Below are positions 15,201-17,730 of a stretch of 17,730 bases of DNA, in pieces. The number at the start of each line of letters is the position of its first letter. Position 1 is the first letter of the stretch. Under the pieces are notes generated by a model, which did not search any database, was not told where the DNA came from, and saw only the letters and a program-made list of their open reading frames with translations. The position numbers and the translations under genes are program-made. The stretch comes from an uncultured Bacteroidota bacterium (GTDB taxonomy: Bacteria; Bacteroidota; Bacteroidia; UBA7662). The stretch spans positions 1 through 17,730 of the forward strand of contig CAIOCC010000057.1 of assembly GCA_903856555.1 (NCBI GenBank), in the 5' to 3' direction.

Positions 15201-15926
15201 CTAGGTGGGCAAAGTCTGCATGCCGGTTTTGGCCACAACCAACAAGGTCGTCGCTTGTTGTTCCTCCAAATGCACGGTACGCCCATCCGCTAAACGAAGT
15301 TCCCAGGATTCTCCCGCCGCGGAACCACGATGAATGACTTCAAATGCCTGACCAAACAGCAAGCCCAGGGCATTCACATCCCGTAACAAATTCAAATCAC
15401 GGTTTTGAATCCCCGCAAAAACCAATGGACCGGATAAATCGAGATCCAACGACCCCAAGGCGACTCGGTGCAACCCAACGGTTTGCCCGTCCGAGCCGGG
15501 GATGGGGTTGCCGTGCGGGTCCGTGGTAGGGGTCCCCAAAAAATCCGAGAGCTTGTCCGTTAACAAAACAGACCGAACATGTTCCAATTCCTCGGCGAGT
15601 TCATGGATTTCCCCGGTACCCAGGCCCAGGTTACCGGCCAAAAAATATTCCCAAAGCCGATGGCGTCGAACCACATGGGATGCCAATTTGAACCCGTAAG
15701 GGGTCAGCAAAGCCCCTTGATAGGGCTGGTAGTCTACCAAACCTCGTTCAGATAACTTGAGCAACATGCTAGTCACCGAGGATGGCTTGGTGTGGAGCGA
15801 TGCCGCAAGGGTGTTGGTGTTGACTGGATAGGCGTCGTGCCCTTCGGGAAGGCCCCCGTAATCGTAGCCCGACAAACGATAAATCGCTTTGAGGTAATTC
15901 TCGGTTGAACGGGTCTGCTTGAGCAC
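15201..15926 (-). CDS. DtxR/MntR-family metal-dependent transcriptional regulator
   Basis: A 241-residue three-domain metalloregulator. N-terminal winged helix: STENYLKAIYRL, then LAASLHTKPSSVTSMLLKL (recognition region), YQGALLTPYG wing. Dimerisation/metal domain: RRHRLWEYFL (H89, E93) and HELAEELEH (H108, E112, E115, H116), DPHGNPIP. C-terminal SH3/FeoA-like domain from about 160. Compared with DtxR, Met10 is Asn10 and Cys102 is Glu112; compared with MntR, the Asp8 position is Asn. Such proteins usually repress metal uptake when Mn(II) or Fe(II) is bound. The start is GTG 15926, chosen because the family starts at the STENYL block and a perfect -7 box (15930-15937) lies just before it; TTG 15998 would overlap the divergent gene. 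First gene of an operon with a thioesterase and smpB. Confidence 0.9.
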   Translation of the reverse strand: MLKQTRSTENYLKAIYRLSGYDYGGLPEGHDAYPVNTNTLAASLHTKPSSVTSMLLKLSERGLVDYQPYQGALLTPYGFKLASHVVRRHRLWEYFLAGNLGLGTGEIHELAEELEHVRSVLLTDKLSDFLGTPTTDPHGNPIPGSDGQTVGLHRVALGSLDLDLSGPLVFAGIQNRDLNLLRDVNALGLLFGQAFEVIHRGSAAGESWELRLADGRTVHLEEQQATTLLVVAKTGMQTLPT

Positions 15927-15929
15927 AGC

Positions 15930-15937
15930 CAAAGATA
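15930..15937 (-). promoter_or_regulatory. Putative -7 promoter box for the regulator operon
   Basis: Minus strand reads TATCTTTG, a perfect TAnnTTTG match. A TTG on the minus strand (15961-15963) lies 23 bp upstream, at the edge of the accepted -33 spacing. With the usual 4-nt spacing, transcription would begin at or next to the GTG at 15926, that is, leaderless. It overlaps the plus-strand box by two bases. Confidence 0.5.
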
Positions 15938-15943
15938 AATTTG
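15936..15943 (+). promoter_or_regulatory. Putative -7 promoter box for the redoxin-like gene
   Basis: TAAATTTG is a perfect TAnnTTTG match on the plus strand, sharing the central TA with the minus-strand box, so 15930-15943 has the symmetric form CAAAnnTAnnTTTG. The predicted start is near 15947, giving a leader of about 19 nt to GTG 15966. No well-spaced TTG -33 element is seen. Confidence 0.5.
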
Positions 15944-15965
15944 AGGGAAACAATGCAGCCCAACC

Positions 15966-16649
15966 GTGCCCCACTTTTCTAAACTTCGACTCCAACAACT
16001 TGCCATCCTCCTAGGGGTCTGGGCCCTGTGGTTGGTTGGGGGGGCTTTGGGGACGACCTCCACGGCGCAGGTCCCCGAAAAAGCCCCTCTGCGTTGGGGT
16101 GAACGCGCGCCAGGCCTGCACCTACAACCCTTCCATGGACCAAAGCGTCGCAGAAATTCGTGGCGGCATCCCAAAAACCAGAAGATCTTATTGCTGGTTT
16201 TTGGCGACATCGCATGCCCTGCGTATCACCTCTACCTGCCCAGAATAGTGGGTTTAAAAGAAAAAATAGCGGAACTCAACGGCGAAATCCTGTGGATCTT
16301 CCCCCACGCATTGGACTCCAGCCTGATCCCCTACCCAGGCGCCAAAGTTTACAAAGATTTACTTGGTCAAAGCATGGGGGCCTATCGCATCGCTCGTTTG
16401 CCCACCCTGGTCCTCCTCCAAAAAGACCGTGAACAAGCGAGGAATCCATTTTCATGGGGTCGCAAAATCCGGCTAGATACTTGGTCTATTCGCTATGTTG
16501 GAGCCGTTGACCAGGACCCCGAGGGCCGTGCGATCGGAATCCGACAGGACCTTGGCGAAGCCTTGCGGGATTTGAGCCAAAGTTCCTATGTTCGCATCCC
16601 GGCAACCCGAACCCATGGCTGCCCCTATCCTGTAACGCAACGCCCCTAA
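15966..16649 (+). CDS. Secreted redoxin-like (thioredoxin-fold) protein
   Basis: A 227-residue protein starting with GTG; an in-frame stop just upstream (15942-15944) limits the choice. The N-terminal signal (KLRLQQ then a hydrophobic stretch, about residues 12-28) predicts export. The body reads as a divergent AhpC/TSA-redoxin fold: LRWGERAPGLHLQPF, KILLLVFGDIACPAYHLYLPRI, an IAELNGEILWIFP strand and YRIARLPTLVLLQ with the cis-Pro-like LPT. Only one Cys (C84) is in the active-site area and no resolving Cys is adjacent. The C-terminal ATRTHGCPYP (C219) resembles the end motif (VGCxI) of redoxin domains I recall from secreted envelope proteins. A role in periplasmic thiol chemistry is inferred. 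Divergent from the metal regulator (39 bp) and 19 bp upstream of the IgGFc-type gene. Confidence 0.7.
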   Translation: MPHFSKLRLQQLAILLGVWALWLVGGALGTTSTAQVPEKAPLRWGERAPGLHLQPFHGPKRRRNSWRHPKNQKILLLVFGDIACPAYHLYLPRIVGLKEKIAELNGEILWIFPHALDSSLIPYPGAKVYKDLLGQSMGAYRIARLPTLVLLQKDREQARNPFSWGRKIRLDTWSIRYVGAVDQDPEGRAIGIRQDLGEALRDLSQSSYVRIPATRTHGCPYPVTQRP

Positions 16650-16668
16650 CACCACATCCCATCCGAAC

Positions 16669-17730
16669 ATGCCTGTATTCAATCATCGTCTGATCAGGGC
16701 CCTGTGGGTTGTTTTTTGTTGGACCCTGCTGAAAGTTCCTGCGGCCTTGGCCCAGACCGATACCTTGTTTTGGTTTGCGGCCCCGGAGGCCAGCGCTGGA
16801 TTGGGCGAGGTTCCCGTCTCACTGCATCTATCGGCCGGACCTTCGGGAGCCCAAATCACCGTGGATCAACCGGCAAACCCCGTTGGATTCGCCCCCATCA
16901 ACTTGACCGTTGCCCCGAACAGTGTCTTGGTCCATGAGCTCACAGCGCGCCTGGCCCAATTGGAAAACCAACCGGCCAACGCGATTCTCAATTTGGGACT
17001 GCGCATACGTTCCACCCAGCCCGTAGGTGTTCTCTACGAAATTCGTTCCCCCCAGAACGCAGCTTCCTTTACTCTCAAAGGCAAGACGGCCTTGGGTCTG
17101 CGGTTTTTTGTGGGAGGCCAAGCCTCGTTGGCGGCCTGGGTCAACGATGCATCCCTGGTTCCCGCAGCGCGCAGTCGTTTTGATATCGTCGCCACCCAGG
17201 ACAGCACCCAAATTACGGTAAGCCCCCGCAGCGATATCGTAGGGCACAACGCCAACCAAACCTTTCAGCGTATGCTGATGCGGGGCCAAACCTATTCGGG
17301 GGTTGCGGTGGGAACGGGTGGTCTTAACAAAGTCAGCGGATCGCTCATTAACAGCAACAAGCCCATTGCGGTGACCTATTCGGACGATGCCGTCCAAGAC
17401 CTGGGTCAGTATGGTCCCTGCCGGGATATGGTTGGAGATCAGTTGGTACCCGTACAGTCGGTCGGCACCGAATACATTGTTGGCAAAGGAATCCTAAGCA
17501 ACCAAGGAGGCAGCAATGCCCTGCCGGACCGCTACTATGTGACCGCCACAGATACCGGTACCGTCCTACGAATCAACGGGTTGGCTTTATACACCTTTAC
17601 ATCGGCCGGGGAAACCTATCCCCTGACGGTCAACAACCCTTCCGAAATTATCCAGACCAACAAACCGGTTTATGTATTTCATGTTACGGGAATGGGCTGT
17701 GAAGTGGGCGGAGCTCTGCTGCCGCGTATC
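16669..17730 (+). CDS. IgGFc-binding-type surface protein (3' partial)
   Basis: 354 codons to the right edge; the C-terminus is missing. Signal peptide with basic HRLIR, a hydrophobic core and cleavage after AALA (residue 28). The remainder matches the IgGFc-binding protein N-terminal domain as found in Bacteroidota: PNSVLVHELT, SRFDIVATQDSTQITVSP, QTYSGVAVGTGGLNKVSGSL, NSNKPIAVTYSDD, YGPCRDMVGDQLVPV with a GTEYIVGKG strand, and VYVFHVTGMGCEVGGALLPRI at the edge. In Bacteroidota, this domain usually heads large secreted proteins with repeats and a gliding-motility-type C-terminal domain for type IX secretion; whether that applies here is not visible. Actual IgG binding is not implied. It starts 19 bp after the redoxin-like gene with no clear promoter, so it may be co-transcribed. 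Confidence 0.88.
   Translation, partial: MPVFNHRLIRALWVVFCWTLLKVPAALAQTDTLFWFAAPEASAGLGEVPVSLHLSAGPSGAQITVDQPANPVGFAPINLTVAPNSVLVHELTARLAQLENQPANAILNLGLRIRSTQPVGVLYEIRSPQNAASFTLKGKTALGLRFFVGGQASLAAWVNDASLVPAARSRFDIVATQDSTQITVSPRSDIVGHNANQTFQRMLMRGQTYSGVAVGTGGLNKVSGSLINSNKPIAVTYSDDAVQDLGQYGPCRDMVGDQLVPVQSVGTEYIVGKGILSNQGGSNALPDRYYVTATDTGTVLRINGLALYTFTSAGETYPLTVNNPSEIIQTNKPVYVFHVTGMGCEVGGALLPRI

Noticed and set aside
1..17730. CRISPR array, insertion sequence, prophage, toxin-antitoxin or defence island
   Set aside because: No regularly spaced repeats, transposase or integrase motifs, terminal inverted repeats or known defence domains were seen; gene content is ordinary chromosomal envelope and housekeeping functions.

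Overview
The window looks like chromosomal DNA of a member of the Bacteroidota with a mid-50s GC content (judged by eye). The evidence is the kind of genes present: a secreted protein beginning with the SHILGGEITYRC block, an IgGFc-binding-type surface protein, the conserved secreted protein usually labelled 'asparagine synthetase B', a Bacteroidota-type LpxK, a putative outer-membrane porin, and promoter boxes matching the Bacteroidota -7 consensus TAnnTTTG. I cannot place it to order or family. I see no tRNA, rRNA, CRISPR array, insertion sequence or prophage. The region is densely coded, with no gene-free stretch above about 200 bp.

Layout, left to right. 1-2949 (-): most of a large secreted, probably cell-surface, adhesin-like protein with Fn3-like modules, cut by the left edge. 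3152-3715 (-): gamma-class carbonic anhydrase-like protein, head-to-head with a small cytochrome b5-like haem-binding protein (3735-3989 +). 4025-4765 and 4798-5907 (-): a coiled-coil/zinc-ribbon protein and a Nif3-family metal protein, as a two-gene operon. Divergent from it, 5964-7058 and 7040-8983 (+): lpxK overlapping a putative outer-membrane beta-barrel protein. 9023-13592 (-): a tightly overlapping four-gene operon in the order Gfo/Idh/MocA dehydrogenase, lipoprotein, polyprenyl glycosylphosphotransferase, secreted 'AsnB-like' protein. Divergent from it, 13630-14313 (+): protein-L-isoaspartate methyltransferase. 14316-15926 (-): DtxR/MntR-type regulator, FlK-like hotdog thioesterase and smpB, as an operon. 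Divergent from the regulator, 15966-16649 (+): a secreted redoxin-like protein, followed by an IgGFc-binding-type surface protein (16669 to the right edge).

Common themes are the cell envelope (lipid A kinase, porin, sugar-phosphate transferase, lipoprotein, two surface proteins) plus housekeeping and metal/redox functions. Genes are arranged as short operons in head-to-head pairs with only 19-56 bp between start codons. In three of these four gaps there are perfect TAnnTTTG boxes placed so close to the start codons that very short or absent 5' leaders are implied. In the regulator/redoxin gap two boxes overlap back-to-back, forming a likely bidirectional promoter. I did not find a clearly new defence or mobile system. 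The most interesting candidates are that symmetric promoter and the four-gene envelope operon containing the misnamed 'asparagine synthetase B' protein.
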